The position numbers and the translations under genes were made by a program. From Cryomorphaceae bacterium BACL29 MAG-121220-bin8 (GTDB taxonomy: Bacteria > Bacteroidota > Bacteroidia > Flavobacteriales > Flavobacteriaceae), in NCBI GenBank assembly GCA_905182765.1, contig CAJJCV010000006.1:1-64000 (forward strand): DNA of 64,000 bases. The letters run 5' to 3'. The notes beneath the pieces are model-generated. The model worked only from the letters and a program-made list of their open reading frames with translations, did no database searches and had not been told where the DNA came from. Positions 44,482 through 54,525 of this stretch are shown here, one piece after another. Numbering within the stretch: position 1 is the first letter of the stretch; each line of letters starts with the position of its first letter.

Positions 44482-46692
44482 TTATCTATTGCCTCTATTA
44501 TTATTTCTATTATCTCTCCCTCTGTTGTCTGTTCGAGGAGCCCTAGGTGGTCTTTCAACGTAACCTTCAGGCTTTTCCAATAAAGCTTTTCTTGAAACTT
44601 TTTCTTTTCTTGTTCTTGGATCTGTTCCAAAGTACTTAACTTCTAATTCATCTCCAAGTTTAAGAACGTCACTAACATTATCTGTTCTTTCCCAAGCAAT
44701 TTCACTTACGTGTAATAAAACTTCATTTCCTGGAGCATCCAGATATTCAACTACAGCTCCAAAATCTAACATTTTTATTACTTTAACTTTATAATTATCC
44801 CCTTTTACTGGTTTAAATAAAAGTGACTCTATTTTAGTTAGAACAGAATCAATTCCTTCTTGATCAGTTCCAAGTATTTCTACAATTCCTTCTTCAGTTA
44901 CAGGATCTTCATTTATAACGATTGTACAACCAGTTGTTTTTTGTAACTCTTGAATTACTTTACCACCTGGTCCTATAAATGGTCCTATAAATTCATTAGG
45001 AATTCTACTAGTAACCATTTTTGGAGAATGTGATTTAACATCTGCATTTGGTCTTTCTATAGTTTCAGTTATTTTATTTAAAATATGAAGTCTTCCATCT
45101 CTTGCTTGTTTTAATGCATTAACTAAGATTTCATATGATAATCCTTTAATTTTAATGTCCATTTGGCAAGCAGTTATTCCTTCAGAAGTTCCAGTAACTT
45201 TAAAGTCCATGTCTCCTAAATGGTCTTCATCACCTAAAATATCACTTAAAACTGCATACCTATCTCCATCTGAAATTAGTCCCATTGCAATTCCGGAAAC
45301 AGGTCTAGTTATTTGAACTCCTGCATCCATAAGTGCCATAGTTCCTGAACAAACTGTTGCCATTGAAGATGAACCGTTAGACTCAAGCACTTCACTTACT
45401 ACTCTCACAGTGTAAGGACAATCATCTGGAATCATTCCCTTTAATCCTCTTTGAGCTAAGTTACCATGTCCAACTTCTCTTCTTGATGTTCCTCTAAGAG
45501 GTCTTGCCTCTCCAGTACAAAATGGTGGGAAGTTATAATGAAGATAAAAATTTTCTTCACCTTCAAAAGAAGGCATGTCAATTTTGTTAGCATCTCTGGA
45601 TGTTCCAAGAGTAACTGTAGCTAGAGCTTGAGTTTCTCCTCTTGTAAAAATAGCAGATCCATGAGTAGACGGTAAGTAATCTACCTCACACCATATATCT
45701 CTTATTTCATCAGTTTTTCTTCCATCAAGTCTTACACCTTCGCTTAATGTAAGCTCTCTAATAGCTTCTTTTTGAGACTTATTAAAGTATTCTCCAATTA
45801 GTTTTCCGTGCTCTTCAATTTCCTCCTCATTAAAAGATGATTTAATTTCCTCTTTTAAATTTGAAAAAGCTAAACTACGTTCAGCTTTAGAAGTTCCTTT
45901 TTTAGCTATAGCATAACATTTATCATATGAAGCGTCGTGAATTACTTTTGCTAATTCCTCATTTTTACTACTAGTTTCATATTCTCTTACTTGCTTTCTT
46001 CCAACTGCATCTGCTAATCTCTCTTGTGCCTTAATTTGAATTTTTATTGATTCATGGGCGAATTTGATTGCTTCAGCCATTTCCTCTTCACTACACTCAT
46101 CCATTTCTCCTTCAACCATCATTACTGAATCAGCTGAAGCACCAACCATCATTTCAATATCAGCATTAGCTAATTGAGCTCTGCTTGGGTTGATAACAAA
46201 TTTACCATCAATTCTTGCTACACGAGCTTCTGATATTGCACATTCAAAAGGGAAATCACTTAATTGGATAGCAGCAGAGGCTGCAAGTCCTGCAAGAGCA
46301 TCAGGCATTACATCTTCATCATGAGACATTAATTGTATCATAACCTGAACCTCAGAATGATAATCTTTTGGGAATAAAGGACGTAATACCCTGTCTACTA
46401 ATCTCATAGTTAACACTTCGCCATCACTCGGTCTAGCTTCTCTTTTAAAAAAACCTCCTGGATATCTTCCCGCAGCAGCAAATTTTTCTCTATAATCTAC
46501 AGTAAGAGGAAGGAAATTAACATTGCTTGCTTCGTAGTTAGAAACTACAGTACATAAAAGCATTGCTTTCCCCATTTGAACAACTACTGAACCGTGTGCT
46601 TGTTTAGCAAGTTTACCGGTTTCTATAGTTATTACTCTTCCATCTCCTAAATCGATGGATTCATTATAAGTTTTGATTTTCATATTTTTCAT
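44482..46692 (-). CDS. pnp: Polyribonucleotide nucleotidyltransferase
   Basis: PNPase degrades RNA phosphorolytically from the 3' end. The 736-residue protein has two RNase PH domains (first with [23 protein letters not shown] split over the active face, second with [17 protein letters not shown] and [10 protein letters not shown]), a KH domain with [15 protein letters not shown], an S1 domain with [15 protein letters not shown], and an Arg/Asn/Gly-rich tail. A second ATG three codons in (46683) is an equally good start. It follows rpsO in the common rpsO-pnp order. Confidence 0.97.
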   Translation of the reverse strand: MKNMKIKTYNESIDLGDGRVITIETGKLAKQAHGSVVVQMGKAMLLCTVVSNYEASNVNFLPLTVDYREKFAAAGRYPGGFFKREARPSDGEVLTMRLVDRVLRPLFPKDYHSEVQVMIQLMSHDEDVMPDALAGLAASAAIQLSDFPFECAISEARVARIDGKFVINPSRAQLANADIEMMVGASADSVMMVEGEMDECSEEEMAEAIKFAHESIKIQIKAQERLADAVGRKQVREYETSSKNEELAKVIHDASYDKCYAIAKKGTSKAERSLAFSNLKEEIKSSFNEEEIEEHGKLIGEYFNKSQKEAIRELTLSEGVRLDGRKTDEIRDIWCEVDYLPSTHGSAIFTRGETQALATVTLGTSRDANKIDMPSFEGEENFYLHYNFPPFCTGEARPLRGTSRREVGHGNLAQRGLKGMIPDDCPYTVRVVSEVLESNGSSSMATVCSGTMALMDAGVQITRPVSGIAMGLISDGDRYAVLSDILGDEDHLGDMDFKVTGTSEGITACQMDIKIKGLSYEILVNALKQARDGRLHILNKITETIERPNADVKSHSPKMVTSRIPNEFIGPFIGPGGKVIQELQKTTGCTIVINEDPVTEEGIVEILGTDQEGIDSVLTKIESLLFKPVKGDNYKVKVIKMLDFGAVVEYLDAPGNEVLLHVSEIAWERTDNVSDVLKLGDELEVKYFGTDPRTRKEKVSRKALLEKPEGYVERPPRAPRTDNRGRDNRNNNRGNR

Positions 46693-46750
46693 TAAATTAA
46701 TTAAGTTGTGTTGTGTCTTAAGTAGAATACCAATGAAAAACTATGTAAAA

Positions 46751-47020
46751 CTATTTACGTAAGTTTAATTTCTTGATTATCTCACGGTATCTATTAATGT
46801 CTTTTTTCTTTAGATAACTCAACAAACTCTTTCTTTTACCAACCATCATCACTAAAGATCTTTCTGTATTAAAATCTTTTCTGTTGTTTTTAAGATGTTC
46901 AGTTAAGTGATTTATTCGTTTTGTGAATAATGCAATTTGACCTTCCGCCGAACCAGTATCAGATTCTGATTTTCCGTGTTCTTTGAAAATTTCTTTTTTG
47001 TTTTCTTTTGTTAAATACAT
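46751..47020 (-). CDS. rpsO: 30S ribosomal protein S15
   Basis: S15 binds 16S rRNA early in small-subunit assembly. The 89-residue protein shows [21 protein letters not shown] and [20 protein letters not shown], both conserved. It is followed by pnp after 58 bases. The leader of about 50 bases could carry autoregulatory structure, but none is evident. Confidence 0.98.
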   Translation of the reverse strand: MYLTKENKKEIFKEHGKSESDTGSAEGQIALFTKRINHLTEHLKNNRKDFNTERSLVMMVGKRKSLLSYLKKKDINRYREIIKKLNLRK

Positions 47021-47075
47021 GCCAATATTGTTATAAATGATTCTTATGTAGCAAATTAATTTTTAATAAGCGCGG

Positions 47076-47083
47076 CAAATATA
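47076..47083 (-). promoter_or_regulatory. Bacteroidota -7 element of rpsO
   Basis: The reverse strand from 47083 to 47076 reads TATATTTG, a perfect TAnnTTTG. Transcription would begin near 47069 and give a 50-base leader before rpsO. Confidence 0.55.
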
Positions 47084-47109
47084 AGATTAAATTTGGTAAA
47101 TATGTAATT

Positions 47110-47967
47110 TTAAATAGACCTTAATGGTCTATTGAGGATCAAATCAAAATAAAGATTAATTTTTTTCTTGAGTTCAGTTCTAGAACTTATAAAATCTAAA
47201 AATCCATGTTCTAATAAAAATTCAGAAGTTTGAAAACCCTCTGGCAAGTCTTTTCCTGTGGTATCTTTAACAACTCTTGGCCCAGCAAAAGCTATTAATG
47301 CTCCAGGTTCAGAAATATTAATATCTCCAAGCATTGCAAAAGATGCTGTTGTACCACCAGTTGTTGGATCAGTACAAAGAGATACATATGGCAATTTATT
47401 ATTAGCTAGCTGAGCTAGTTTTGCAGATGTTTTAGCCATTTGCATTAAAGAAATGGCTCCCTCCATCATTCTAGCTCCTCCAGATTTTGAAATTATAATT
47501 AAAGGAAGATTCTTTTTAATTGCAGTGTCAACAGCTCTACTAATTTTTTCACCTACAACTGAACCCATAGATCCACCAATAAATTTAAAATCCATACATG
47601 CTATTACAACATTTTCACCATATGATTTTCCTACAGCAACTTTTACAGCATCATTCAATCCTGTTTTTTTTCTTGCAACCTTTACTCTTTCATTATAAGA
47701 TTTTTTATCTATGAATTTTAAAGGATCTTTAGATTTAATATTTTGATCTATTTCCTTAAACTTATCATCAAATAAAATATTGAAATATTCTTGGCTACCA
47801 ATTCTTATGTGAAACCCGTCTTCTGGTGAGACAAAAGAGTTATTTTCTAATTCTTCAGTATCAATAATTTTTCCAGTAGGTGTTTTATGCCATAAACCCT
47901 CAGGTGTATCCTTTTTTTCTTTTGTGGAAGTATGTATTCCTTTTGTTTTTCTTTTAAACCAAGCCAT
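47110..47967 (-). CDS. accD: Acetyl-CoA carboxylase carboxyltransferase beta subunit, zinc ligands lost
   Basis: AccD pairs with AccA to move the carboxyl group from biotin to acetyl-CoA. The 285-residue protein has the crotonase-like core with [28 protein letters not shown] and [20 protein letters not shown], so the catalytic part looks complete. The N-terminal zinc ribbon seen in E. coli (four Cys) is replaced by WHKTPTGK (residues 26-33) and VSPEDG (46-51), with no cysteine left. This appears to be normal in Flavobacteriia from memory. Confidence 0.95.
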   Translation of the reverse strand: MAWFKRKTKGIHTSTKEKKDTPEGLWHKTPTGKIIDTEELENNSFVSPEDGFHIRIGSQEYFNILFDDKFKEIDQNIKSKDPLKFIDKKSYNERVKVARKKTGLNDAVKVAVGKSYGENVVIACMDFKFIGGSMGSVVGEKISRAVDTAIKKNLPLIIISKSGGARMMEGAISLMQMAKTSAKLAQLANNKLPYVSLCTDPTTGGTTASFAMLGDINISEPGALIAFAGPRVVKDTTGKDLPEGFQTSEFLLEHGFLDFISSRTELKKKINLYFDLILNRPLRSI

Positions 47968-47983
47968 ATAAAGGATGTTTTTT

Positions 47984-48011
47984 CAAATATACTAAACCAA
48001 ATTTAGTTCAA
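47984..48011 (-). promoter_or_regulatory. Two-element Bacteroidota promoter of accD
   Basis: On the reverse strand TTG at 48011-48009 is followed after 17 bases by TATATTTG at 47991-47984. Both elements fit the phylum consensus. Transcription would begin near 47977, about 10 bases before the accD ATG. The -33 part lies inside the end of fba. Confidence 0.6.
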
Positions 48012-49073
48012 AGTATTTACGTTATTTAGATCTTCAAACGCTTGAGTAAGTCTAGAAATAAAACTTTCTTCTGCTTTTCTTAACCAAGCTCTTGGATCAT
48101 AATATTTTTTATTAGGAATATCAATGCCTTCAGAATTTCCTATTTGAGATTTCAAGTAATCTTTATTTGTATTAAAATAATCTCTGATACCGCACATAAA
48201 TGCATATTGCATATCAGTATCTATATTCATTTTAATTGCTCCGTAATCTATTGCTTCTCTAATTTCTTCGACAGATGAGCCTGATCCACCGTGAAATACA
48301 AAATTTATACTATTATGCTCTAAATTGTATTTTTTAGAAATATAATCTTGAGAATTTTTTAAAATTTTTGGGGTCAGTTTTACATTTCCAGGTTTGTAAA
48401 CTCCGTGAACATTTCCAAATGCAGCAGCAATCGTAAATTTATCACTTATTTTAGATAATTCTTCATATGCATATGCAACTTCTTCAGGTTGAGTATAAAG
48501 TTTTGAGTCATCTACGTCAGTGTTATCTACTCCATCTTCTTCACCACCTGTAATACCTAATTCTATTTCTAAAGTCATTCCTATTTTACTCATTCTCTTT
48601 AAATATTCTTTACAAATAGAAATATTTTCTTCAATTGGTTCTTCAGAAAGATCTATCATATGAGAACTAAATAGAGATTTCCCTGTTTTCTCAAAGTGTT
48701 CTTCACTTGCTAAAAGTAATCCATCAATCCAAGGTAAAAGTTTTTTTGCTGCATGATCTGTATGTAAAATTACCGGAACATTGTACGCTTCGGAAAGTTC
48801 GTGAACATGTTTTGCACCAGCTATAGCACCTTTAATTGCAGCATTTTGATTTTCGTTTGATAGTCCTTTCCCTGCGTTAAAAATAGCTCCTCCATTTGAA
48901 AACTGTATAATCACTGGAGCATTTAATTTTGAGGCTGTTTCTAAAACTCCATTAATTGAATTAGATCCTATTACATTTACTGCAGGAAGCGCAAATTTTT
49001 TCGCTTTTGCTAGATTAAAAATTTCTTGAACTTCGTCCCCCGTAGCAACACCACCTTTGATTTTATTATTCAT
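48003..49073 (-). CDS. fba: Class II fructose-bisphosphate aldolase
   Basis: This zinc-dependent aldolase cleaves fructose-1,6-bisphosphate in glycolysis and runs in reverse in gluconeogenesis. The 356-residue protein matches the class IIA type: ALPAVNVIGSNSINGVLE, the metal-ligand motif VILHTDHAAKK, EIELGITGGEEDGVDN, AAAFGNVHGVY and FHGGSGSS. It lies between the tamL-like gene and accD, all on the reverse strand. Confidence 0.97.
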   Translation of the reverse strand: MNNKIKGGVATGDEVQEIFNLAKAKKFALPAVNVIGSNSINGVLETASKLNAPVIIQFSNGGAIFNAGKGLSNENQNAAIKGAIAGAKHVHELSEAYNVPVILHTDHAAKKLLPWIDGLLLASEEHFEKTGKSLFSSHMIDLSEEPIEENISICKEYLKRMSKIGMTLEIELGITGGEEDGVDNTDVDDSKLYTQPEEVAYAYEELSKISDKFTIAAAFGNVHGVYKPGNVKLTPKILKNSQDYISKKYNLEHNSINFVFHGGSGSSVEEIREAIDYGAIKMNIDTDMQYAFMCGIRDYFNTNKDYLKSQIGNSEGIDIPNKKYYDPRAWLRKAEESFISRLTQAFEDLNNVNTLN

Positions 49074-49117
49074 TTTGAGTTTTTGTTAGGGCGCTAAAAT
49101 AAAAAGAATTATTGATC

Positions 49118-51616
49118 CTAAAAAGGATAATTTAAACCAATGTTAAATACAGCCTTTTGTAAACTAAAATCAGTAAACCATCTATCTTTGGCCTTGAGAA
49201 TAGGATTATAAGTTTTTAGCCCCATGTCTAGTCTCAAAATAAAATATCCAAGGTTATATCTTAATCCCACTCCACTTCCAATAGCTATTTCATCAAAATC
49301 TTTAAAACTATTAAATGTTCTTTTAGAATTATCAGTGTCATCAAATACATTCCATATATTTCCAAAATCTCCAAATACAGCACCATTTAATTTCCCTAAA
49401 ATTTTAAATCTATATTCGATATTCAGAGCTATTTTCATATTAGCTTCGTTAAATTCACTTAGAGCTTCACTACTTCCAGGTCCAAGTCTGTAAACTTCCC
49501 ATGCCCTATTATCATTTGATCCCCCTGCAAAAAAGGATTTTGAAAAAGGAATATTATTTGAGTTTCCAAAAGGGATAGCTATTCCAAAAAATGATCTGAA
49601 AGCTATTTTTGAGTTTAATCCAACTGACCAATGTTTAATGTAACCTAACTCAGTTTTTATAAATTGTGAGTAGGCTAGTCCTAATAATTTGTTTTTACCA
49701 AATTCATCTTTAGAAACATTTAAAAGATTACTAGCAATATTTGCAATATTTCCTGAGAGTTCTACTTTTAATTTAAATTCCGAAAACTTATTCTCAAAGA
49801 TATTTATTTTTGACTTATTTGAATAAGAAAAACTAGAACCTATGATTAGATTATTAGATGTTAATCTTTTTTTTCTATCATTTGTATAATTAATTTTGTT
49901 AAAATCATCTTTTGATACCGAAAATTTTTCAAAAACAACATCATTGATAAATGAATTAATTCCATCAGGAATAATTAAGTTGTTATTTACATCAAAATAA
50001 TTTGACGGAGTATTATAGATTTTGGCAATGTCGTTAATAGAGTTAAATGAATTTGAGTATATGTTAAAGTAATTAATAATGTTTTTATTATTTACAAATT
50101 CAATATTTATTAAACTGAAATTGTTTCTTCTAGATTTTTCGTCTGTCCATTCATAATTTAAGTCAAATTTAAAATTTTGTCTATCTAGCCCAATATTTGT
50201 TTGATTTGATGTTCCAATATTTAAATATGTAATTGGTTTATTTTCTGTCTTAATAATTTTTTTCAAGTTAATTGTTGGAAAAAGTCTTGGGAATTTTAGC
50301 CTTAAGTCAAATCCGTATTCTGAAATAGTAGTATTTGCTGACTTTCCTATAGTTCCTCTAGTAGTAAATTCTAATTTCTCTCCCGATTTAAAAATATTTC
50401 TATTGATTAATGACGTTTCAAAAGCTATTCCAATATTCTCAATATTAGAGTGTTTCAGGTCTAAACCAAATCTAAACGAATATTTTTTTTTAGGCACTAA
50501 AAATATATTAGCCTCCAATTGTTTATCCGTTTCGTTTATATAACTGTAATTAATTGATGGGTATTGAAAATTATCAAAATTATTTAACTGATTTATTGTT
50601 TTGGTTCTTTTAAAATCACTATAAAAATCATTTTCCTTAACCAAAATCAAATCAGATAATATCTTAGGGTTATAATCTAAAGTAGAGTTAGAGAAAAAAT
50701 TAATAGAATCGTATTTAAATAATTTCTTAGTTTCATTGATTATCTCTTCATTTTCTACGAATAAATTAATTTTGTTTACAGTATGTTTTTTGTAATATTT
50801 GTTTAAACCTTTTTCTTTAATAATAATTTCAACTGGAATATTGAATTTTAAATTTGTTGTATCAAGATTTATTTTAAAAGAAATAGAATTTATTTGAAAA
50901 TCGTAAATTCCGAAATTTTTAAATAAATTATCAATTCTGTTTCTTTCTAATTCAAACTTCTTAGTATTAAAAATTGTATTCGATTTTAATATTGATTTTT
51001 CAATGTTTAAATTAAATATAGATTCTAAAACTTTAGATTCAATATTTGTAGAGATACTGTCTAATATGTATTGATTACCAGTCTTTACATTATATATAAC
51101 TTTACCTAATTTTTTATTATTTTGATCAATAATTACTTTTGAAGATATTTTAGAATTAAAATATCCATTATTTTTATAGTATGATTTTAAATTTTCAATT
51201 GAAATTTTTGTTTTTACAGAATCAATAATTTCTAATTTTTCTCCATTCTTTTTTTTCCAATTGTTTAAGTCCTTATAGTATTTGTTTAATTGTGAAACTT
51301 GCTTTTTAGAAAGTACTGAATTAAGTCTCTTTTCTCTGTTGACTCTCTTGTTGATCCAATTATTAAATATTGAATCACTATTTTTTTTTGATGATTGATA
51401 TAGTTTGCCTGCTAAAGGAAATCCAATTAAGTAAGTGTTTTTATTTTGAGCTAGAAGGGGAGACAATGAGTCAGTAGAAATCTGTAAACCATTTACAAAA
51501 ATCTCATTTGATCTAAGTATTAAATTACCTCGATTTAGATCTTTTGTTATACTACAGCTAAAAATTGTAAGACTGGTAGTTACAAATAATGTTATTTTTG
51601 TTATAAATTTTTTCAC
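49118..51616 (-). CDS. tamL: Omp85-family lipoprotein, TamL-like
   Basis: The 832-residue outer-membrane protein has POTRA-like repeats (for example LKSYYKNNGYFNSKISSKV) and a C-terminal 16-strand Omp85 barrel with SFFAGGSNDNRAWEVYRLGPG and GLRYNLGYFILRLDMGLK. I choose the GTG at 51614-51616, which gives a lipoprotein signal ending TIFSC with acyl Cys21; an ATG 45 bases upstream lies before the likely promoter. The lipid anchor separates the Bacteroidota TamL type from TamA and BamA. It probably inserts outer-membrane proteins. No TamB gene is next to it in the window. Confidence 0.85.
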   Translation of the reverse strand: MKKFITKITLFVTTSLTIFSCSITKDLNRGNLILRSNEIFVNGLQISTDSLSPLLAQNKNTYLIGFPLAGKLYQSSKKNSDSIFNNWINKRVNREKRLNSVLSKKQVSQLNKYYKDLNNWKKKNGEKLEIIDSVKTKISIENLKSYYKNNGYFNSKISSKVIIDQNNKKLGKVIYNVKTGNQYILDSISTNIESKVLESIFNLNIEKSILKSNTIFNTKKFELERNRIDNLFKNFGIYDFQINSISFKINLDTTNLKFNIPVEIIIKEKGLNKYYKKHTVNKINLFVENEEIINETKKLFKYDSINFFSNSTLDYNPKILSDLILVKENDFYSDFKRTKTINQLNNFDNFQYPSINYSYINETDKQLEANIFLVPKKKYSFRFGLDLKHSNIENIGIAFETSLINRNIFKSGEKLEFTTRGTIGKSANTTISEYGFDLRLKFPRLFPTINLKKIIKTENKPITYLNIGTSNQTNIGLDRQNFKFDLNYEWTDEKSRRNNFSLINIEFVNNKNIINYFNIYSNSFNSINDIAKIYNTPSNYFDVNNNLIIPDGINSFINDVVFEKFSVSKDDFNKINYTNDRKKRLTSNNLIIGSSFSYSNKSKINIFENKFSEFKLKVELSGNIANIASNLLNVSKDEFGKNKLLGLAYSQFIKTELGYIKHWSVGLNSKIAFRSFFGIAIPFGNSNNIPFSKSFFAGGSNDNRAWEVYRLGPGSSEALSEFNEANMKIALNIEYRFKILGKLNGAVFGDFGNIWNVFDDTDNSKRTFNSFKDFDEIAIGSGVGLRYNLGYFILRLDMGLKTYNPILKAKDRWFTDFSLQKAVFNIGLNYPF

Positions 51617-51631
51617 ATTACAATTATAATT

Positions 51632-51639
51632 CAAAAATA
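51632..51639 (-). promoter_or_regulatory. Bacteroidota -7 element of the tamL-like gene
   Basis: The reverse strand from 51639 to 51632 reads TATTTTTG, a perfect TAnnTTTG. It predicts transcription from about 51625, only 9 bases before the GTG at 51616, which rules against the upstream ATG at 51661. Confidence 0.55.
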
Positions 51640-51650
51640 CATCATTATTA

Positions 51651-52394
51651 ATGCTTAGCAAAAACGAAATAAAACTGATTAAAAGTTTGAAAAATAAAAA
51701 ACAACGTCATTTGAATAAAATGTTTGTAGTTGAAGGAAAAAAATCAGTTTCTGAATTTATTAATTCATCATTTGATTTACATAAATTGTTTTCAATCAAT
51801 ATTAATGATTTTAATATGATTGATGTAAATCAAATATCAAAATCTGAATTAGGAAAAATTAGTTTTTTAACTAATCCAGATGATCATTTAGCAATTTTTA
51901 AAATGCCAGACGAAAAGCCTTTAAATGAAAATTATTTATTAGTAGGTTTAGAATCAATAAACGACCCTGGTAATCTAGGAACTATTATAAGAACATGTGA
52001 GTGGTTTGGAATTAAAGATATAGTATGTTCTTTAGATTCAGTAGATTGTTATAACCCTAAGGTTGTTCAATCCGCTATGGGTTCTTTGTCTAGAATTAAT
52101 ATCACATACTTAGATCTGACAAAGTTTTTAAAATCAAAATCGCTAAAAAAATTCGGAACTTTTATTGATGGAGAATCAGTTTTTGAAAATAAAATTAGTG
52201 TAGATAAAGGAATTGTAGTTTTTGGAAACGAGGCAAATGGTATTTCTGATGATCTTAGGGTTTTGTTTGATATTAAGTTAACAATTCCAAGATTCAATAA
52301 TGAAAGTTATCCTGAAAGTCTAAACCTTTCAAATTCAGTAGGTATTGTTTTATCAGAGTTTTCAAGGAAGTTTAATGAAAAGAGAAGTTTATAA
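51651..52394 (+). CDS. SpoU/TrmH-family RNA 2'-O-methyltransferase
   Basis: The 247-residue protein has an N-terminal substrate-binding domain (KNKKQRHLNKMFVVEGKKSV) and a SPOUT domain with motif 1 INDPGNLGTIIRTCEWFG, motif 2 VFGNEANGIS and motif 3 ESLNLSNSVGIVLSEF, which form the knotted SAM site. It resembles RlmB and related 23S rRNA ribose methyltransferases; the exact target cannot be set. Its end overlaps the convergent porT gene by 23 bases. Confidence 0.92.
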   Translation: MLSKNEIKLIKSLKNKKQRHLNKMFVVEGKKSVSEFINSSFDLHKLFSININDFNMIDVNQISKSELGKISFLTNPDDHLAIFKMPDEKPLNENYLLVGLESINDPGNLGTIIRTCEWFGIKDIVCSLDSVDCYNPKVVQSAMGSLSRINITYLDLTKFLKSKSLKKFGTFIDGESVFENKISVDKGIVVFGNEANGISDDLRVLFDIKLTIPRFNNESYPESLNLSNSVGIVLSEFSRKFNEKRSL

Positions 52395-53058
52395 AAATTG
52401 CTCTAGCAGACATTTTATCAATGTTGCCTGTGTAAATACTAGTTGACGTATTATCTGGAATTAGTTCATTCTTTAAAGAAAAAACTCCTCTGATTGATGG
52501 AGAAAATTTAAAATATTGTAAGTAAAAGTCAATTCCAAATCCCAGTTCGTAATAAAATGTATTTGTTTTGACTCTAAAAACATTGGATGTATTGTCTTGT
52601 GGATTATTTTGATTACTGGATAAATTAAATGAAGTTGATAAACCACCCAAAACATAGGGTCTAATATTATTATATCTTTTTGCGCTATATTTTAATAATA
52701 ATGGTAATTGAATGTAAGTAGATTTAATTTCCCTTTCTTCATCATTAGGATACAAGACATTAAGCTTATTTGTCTTTAGCCCTGGTTCAAATCTTAAATT
52801 AAGATTTTTTCTTAATTTCAAATCTCCAATTAATCCAACACTAAAACCAAATGAATTTTCAATGTTAATTCTTTCGTTAGAGTTTGGATTGTTTAAGTAA
52901 TCAAGTTTATAGTTGTAGTTGTTTAATCCTATGTAGTATCCGAAATGGATTTTTTTTTGATCAAAATTTTGTAGGTTACTAATTTTTGTATTATTTCTTT
53001 GTGAATAAATACTTGTTGACAAGAAAAAAAGGGATAAAAAAAGTGAAAATCTTTTCAT
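52372..53058 (-). CDS. porT: Type IX secretion system protein PorT
   Basis: PorT is an outer-membrane beta-barrel protein needed for type IX secretion in Porphyromonas and Flavobacterium. The 228-residue protein has a signal peptide (MKRFSLFLSLFFLSTSIYSQ) and alternating strands such as HFGYYIGLNNYNYKL, FGFSVGLIGDLKLRKNL and the terminal FINFSFH. Together with gldB and gldC it points to a cell with a working T9SS. A generic porin-family protein is the alternative, but the length and the RFEPGL segment fit PorT. Confidence 0.87.
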   Translation of the reverse strand: MKRFSLFLSLFFLSTSIYSQRNNTKISNLQNFDQKKIHFGYYIGLNNYNYKLDYLNNPNSNERINIENSFGFSVGLIGDLKLRKNLNLRFEPGLKTNKLNVLYPNDEEREIKSTYIQLPLLLKYSAKRYNNIRPYVLGGLSTSFNLSSNQNNPQDNTSNVFRVKTNTFYYELGFGIDFYLQYFKFSPSIRGVFSLKNELIPDNTSTSIYTGNIDKMSARAIFINFSFH

Positions 53059-53065
53059 TTACAAT

Positions 53066-53073
53066 CAAATGTA
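53066..53073 (-). promoter_or_regulatory. Bacteroidota -7 element of porT
   Basis: The reverse strand from 53073 to 53066 reads TACATTTG, a perfect TAnnTTTG, only 8 bases from the porT ATG. The predicted transcript would be nearly leaderless. Confidence 0.45.
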
Positions 53074-53138
53074 GTAAAGAAAATTATGTTTAAGAATGAT
53101 AATAACCAAATAAATATACTTCATTTTTTAAAATCAAG

Positions 53139-53146
53139 TATATTTG
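53139..53146 (+). promoter_or_regulatory. Bacteroidota -7 element of trkA-trkH
   Basis: TATATTTG at 53139-53146 is a perfect TAnnTTTG match 23 bases upstream of the trkA ATG. A TTG at the -33 position is not obvious. Confidence 0.55.
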
Positions 53147-53169
53147 TGTTGTAATACCAAGTTGTATTT

Positions 53170-54519
53170 ATGAAAATCATAATTGCCGGAGCAGGCGAAG
53201 TTGGATATCATTTAGCAAAGTTGCTCTCATTTGAATCTCAAGATATTACCTTAATTGATAATAATGAGTCAAGTATTAATATTGCTGAAAACAAACTTGA
53301 TATTAAAACTATTGAAGGAGATTCTACTTCTATTTCAGTTCTAAAAAAAGCTGATGTTGAAAATTCTGATTTAGTTGTTTCACTCACAAGTTCGGAATCT
53401 ACCAATTTTACTACTTGTTTTTTATCAAAACAACTAGGTGCAAAACGTACTATTGCAAGAATTTCTAATGTTGAGTTTCTGGAAAATTCAAATTCTATAG
53501 ATTTTAATTCTATTGGAATTGATGTTTTGATATCTCCTGAAAATTTAGCAAATGAAGAGATTAAACATTTAATTAACGAATCAGCTTTTTCCACTAGTCA
53601 TGATTTTGAAGAGGGGATATTAAAAATGATGGGTATTAAATTATCAAAAAACGCCCCTTTTATTGGTAAAACAGTTATGGAGGCTGCTTCTGTTTTTCCA
53701 GGTATTCACTTTATGCCTATTGCCCTTAAAAGAGAAGATAGTGAAACAACCATAATTCCAAGAGGAAATACTATTTTTTGTGAATCAGATCAAGTCTATT
53801 TTATAACTAATAAAAAAGGATTAAATGAATTGTATAATTTAATTGGCACTGTAAAGCAAAAAATTAATAATGTTATGATCCTTGGAGCAGGAAGAGTTGG
53901 ATCAAAATTGGCAAAAGATTTAAGTGAAAAAGGGCTAAATGTTAAGTTGATCGAAAAAAATAAAGATAAAGCAAGTCAATTAGCTGAAGATCTTAATAAT
54001 GTTATGGTTTTAAATGTTGATGGAAGAAATATTGATTTTTTAGTTGAAGAAAATCTAGATAATATGGATGCTTTTATTGCTACTACAGGAAATTCTGAAA
54101 CAAATATTATGTCTTGTTTAATGGCTAAGTCTAAGAACATAAAAAAAACTATAGCTCTTGTTGAAAATATGGATTATTTCAACCTTTCGCAGTCAATAGG
54201 AATTGATACATTAATTAATAAAAAACTTTTAGCAGCTAATGATATTTTTAAATATGTAAGAAAGGGTGAAATTGTTGAATTAGCAAAACTAAGCGATATG
54301 GATGCTGAAATTGTTGAGTTTATTGTTAATGAAAATTCTAAAGTATTAAACAAAAAAATTGTTGATTTAAATTTTCCTTTGGACGCAATAATTGGTGGTG
54401 TCATAAGAGGAGGAAATGGATTAATTGTACTTGGTGATTTTGAAATTAAAATTGGTGATAGAGTTTTAGTTTGTTCAACTCCCGAGGGATTAAAGACGGT
54501 GGAAAGTTTATTTTTATAA
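53170..54519 (+). CDS. trkA: Trk potassium transport NAD-binding regulator TrkA
   Basis: TrkA forms a cytoplasmic ring that gates the TrkH channel in response to nucleotides. The 449-residue protein has two RCK units: the first starts with IIAGAGEVGYHLAKLL and the second with VMILGAGRVGSKLAKDL near residue 236, each a Rossmann dinucleotide site followed by a TrkA-C domain. It is followed 6 bases later by trkH, giving a complete K+ uptake pair. Confidence 0.96.
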   Translation: MKIIIAGAGEVGYHLAKLLSFESQDITLIDNNESSINIAENKLDIKTIEGDSTSISVLKKADVENSDLVVSLTSSESTNFTTCFLSKQLGAKRTIARISNVEFLENSNSIDFNSIGIDVLISPENLANEEIKHLINESAFSTSHDFEEGILKMMGIKLSKNAPFIGKTVMEAASVFPGIHFMPIALKREDSETTIIPRGNTIFCESDQVYFITNKKGLNELYNLIGTVKQKINNVMILGAGRVGSKLAKDLSEKGLNVKLIEKNKDKASQLAEDLNNVMVLNVDGRNIDFLVEENLDNMDAFIATTGNSETNIMSCLMAKSKNIKKTIALVENMDYFNLSQSIGIDTLINKKLLAANDIFKYVRKGEIVELAKLSDMDAEIVEFIVNENSKVLNKKIVDLNFPLDAIIGGVIRGGNGLIVLGDFEIKIGDRVLVCSTPEGLKTVESLFL

Positions 54520-54525
54520 CTATTT

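Noticed and set aside
49088..49126. ATCCT/AGGAT hairpin at the end of the tamL-like gene as a terminator
   Set aside because: Only five pairs, overlapping the stop codon, followed by an interrupted T-rich stretch; too weak to call.
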